From Litoreibacter halocynthiae (GTDB lineage: Bacteria > Pseudomonadota > Alphaproteobacteria > Rhodobacterales > Rhodobacteraceae), in assembly GCF_004365635.1 (NCBI RefSeq), contig NZ_SOBH01000002.1, positions 62,001 to 126,000 of the forward strand: a stretch of DNA of 64,000 bases, written 5' to 3'. A program made the translations under genes and the position numbers. Shown piece by piece: positions 63,166-64,000 of this stretch. The notes beneath the pieces were generated by a model. It was given only the letters and a program-made list of their open reading frames with translations, was not told the origin of the DNA and searched no databases. The first letter of the stretch is position 1. The number at the start of each line of letters is the position of its first letter.

Positions 63166-64000
63166 ATGCGGGCGCTGCTGGTTTCACAAGTACTTGTTTT
63201 GGCGGGCACCGCGGGCCAGACCGCGCCCACGGTGATTTCCATTGCCGAAAGCCGTGACCTAGGCTTTCGTCTTCTGCTGCAAAAACAACCGCTTGCCGCC
63301 AAGGAAATTGCTCTGGCCTTGCTTCAGCGCGATGCCGAGGACGTAAAGGCGCTGCTTATCCTATCCCGTGCAGAACGGCTTCTGGATAACAGCCAGCAAG
63401 CCAAACATGCAGGAAAGCGCGCGTGGAAAGCGGCAACGACCTCCGAAGACCGCTTCACGGCAGCGATGCTTACCGCGCAGGCGATTTCCTCCTCCGGCAA
63501 CAAGATCGGGGCCCAGTTGTGGCTGAGACGCGCGGCCGAGGTCGCACCGAACGACAAGTTGAAATCCACCGCTGTGCGAGATTTGCGCCATGTACGCGGT
63601 ACCAGCCCCCTCGCCCTGTCCCTTGATGTGTCAGTCGCACCATCCTCCAACATCAACAACGGCTCCAAATCGGACTCGATAGAAATTTTCGGCCTGCCAT
63701 TTACGCTGAGTGGCGACGCACAGGCCTTGTCCGGCGTTGAGTATTCGCTCGGCGCATCCCTGTCCTACAAACTGCCGCAAAGCGGCGCTTGGAGTTTAAC
63801 TGCCGGTGCCGCAGTCGACGCGAAACACTATACGTTGTCGTCGAGCGCCAAGGCCACTGCCCCCAATGTGTCCGGTTCCGACTATGCCTTTCACCAACTC
63901 CAGTTCAGCCTGTCAGCAAGCAGGCCTGATGCGGACCGGAAAGGCGCGACGAGCCTGTATGTTAAGACGGGGCAAAACTGGTATGGCGGCTCTGTCCTGA
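63166..64000 (+). CDS. Slam-like (DUF560) outer-membrane protein, 3' truncated by window
   Basis: 278 visible residues from ATG 63166, open to the window edge. Signal peptide MRALLVSQVLVLAGTAGQTA, then a helical TPR-like region (about 21-145: AKEIALALLQRDAEDVKALL, AQLWLRRAAEVAPND), then beta strands starting with LALSLDVSVAPSSNINNGSK, the segment that opens the beta-barrel in surface lipoprotein assembly modulators. Such proteins move lipoproteins across the outer membrane. The barrel's remainder lies beyond the window. Confidence 0.72.
   Translation, partial: MRALLVSQVLVLAGTAGQTAPTVISIAESRDLGFRLLLQKQPLAAKEIALALLQRDAEDVKALLILSRAERLLDNSQQAKHAGKRAWKAATTSEDRFTAAMLTAQAISSSGNKIGAQLWLRRAAEVAPNDKLKSTAVRDLRHVRGTSPLALSLDVSVAPSSNINNGSKSDSIEIFGLPFTLSGDAQALSGVEYSLGASLSYKLPQSGAWSLTAGAAVDAKHYTLSSSAKATAPNVSGSDYAFHQLQFSLSASRPDADRKGATSLYVKTGQNWYGGSVL

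Overview
The window reads as chromosomal DNA of a marine Rhodobacteraceae (Roseobacter-group) alphaproteobacterium. This rests on high GC, tightly packed genes, Rhodobacterales-type gene neighbourhoods (ftsY/YciB, rpiA-gor-hflKC-degP, phaR-phaP-phaC-phaZ) and a polar amino acid ABC transporter next to two glutamine-synthetase-like genes. No rRNA, tRNA or CRISPR was recognised. A genus cannot be named from the sequence alone.

Layout. 1-13.4 kb: housekeeping and metabolism. It holds YciB, a DMT permease, FtsY, a lytic transglycosylase, a lysoplasmalogenase-like protein, a lone NuoE-NuoF/FdsB-type NADH-dehydrogenase subunit, an AlkB-type alkane hydroxylase, XseA, PurD, a ferredoxin and small envelope proteins. 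13.4-20.7 kb: a minus-strand redox and envelope quality-control block (RpiA, glutathione reductase, HflK, HflC, DUF2065, sterol desaturase, DegP-type protease). 20.7-31.3 kb: a Hint-domain protein, thiamine diphosphokinase, a very acidic 786-residue protein, a low-GC HExxH gene, then PurA, SecG, PyrG, DUF1330, TerB and a PhnD-like protein.

31.4-43.3 kb: a nitrogen-scavenging locus. A polar amino acid ABC importer (ATPase, binding protein, two permeases) is followed by two glutamine-synthetase-like ligases around a class I amidotransferase, then a PuuB-like flavin oxidase, a DegT-family PLP enzyme, a LysR regulator and a divergent class III aminotransferase. Together they suggest uptake of an amine or amino acid, gamma-glutamylation, oxidation and transamination. 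43.3-50 kb: HlyIII and the polyhydroxybutyrate cycle (PhaR repressor, phasin, class I PhaC, intracellular PhaZ), with TGC-rich candidate PhaR sites ahead of phaP. 50-57.7 kb: alpha/beta hydrolases, a PotBCA-like ABC transporter without a local binding protein, and ThrS.

57.7-64 kb: ArsC-like protein, a cold-shock protein, an ISNCY-type insertion sequence, ThyX, and at the right edge a TbpB-barrel lipoprotein followed by the start of a Slam-like (DUF560) outer-membrane protein that runs off the window. The insertion sequence appears to have split a HEPN-like gene that was translationally coupled to thyX. The Slam/TbpB-like pair and the split HEPN gene are the most notable finds. Others are two ABC permease genes with no canonical start codon at the expected N-terminus, and a dispersed intergenic element present in at least five copies.
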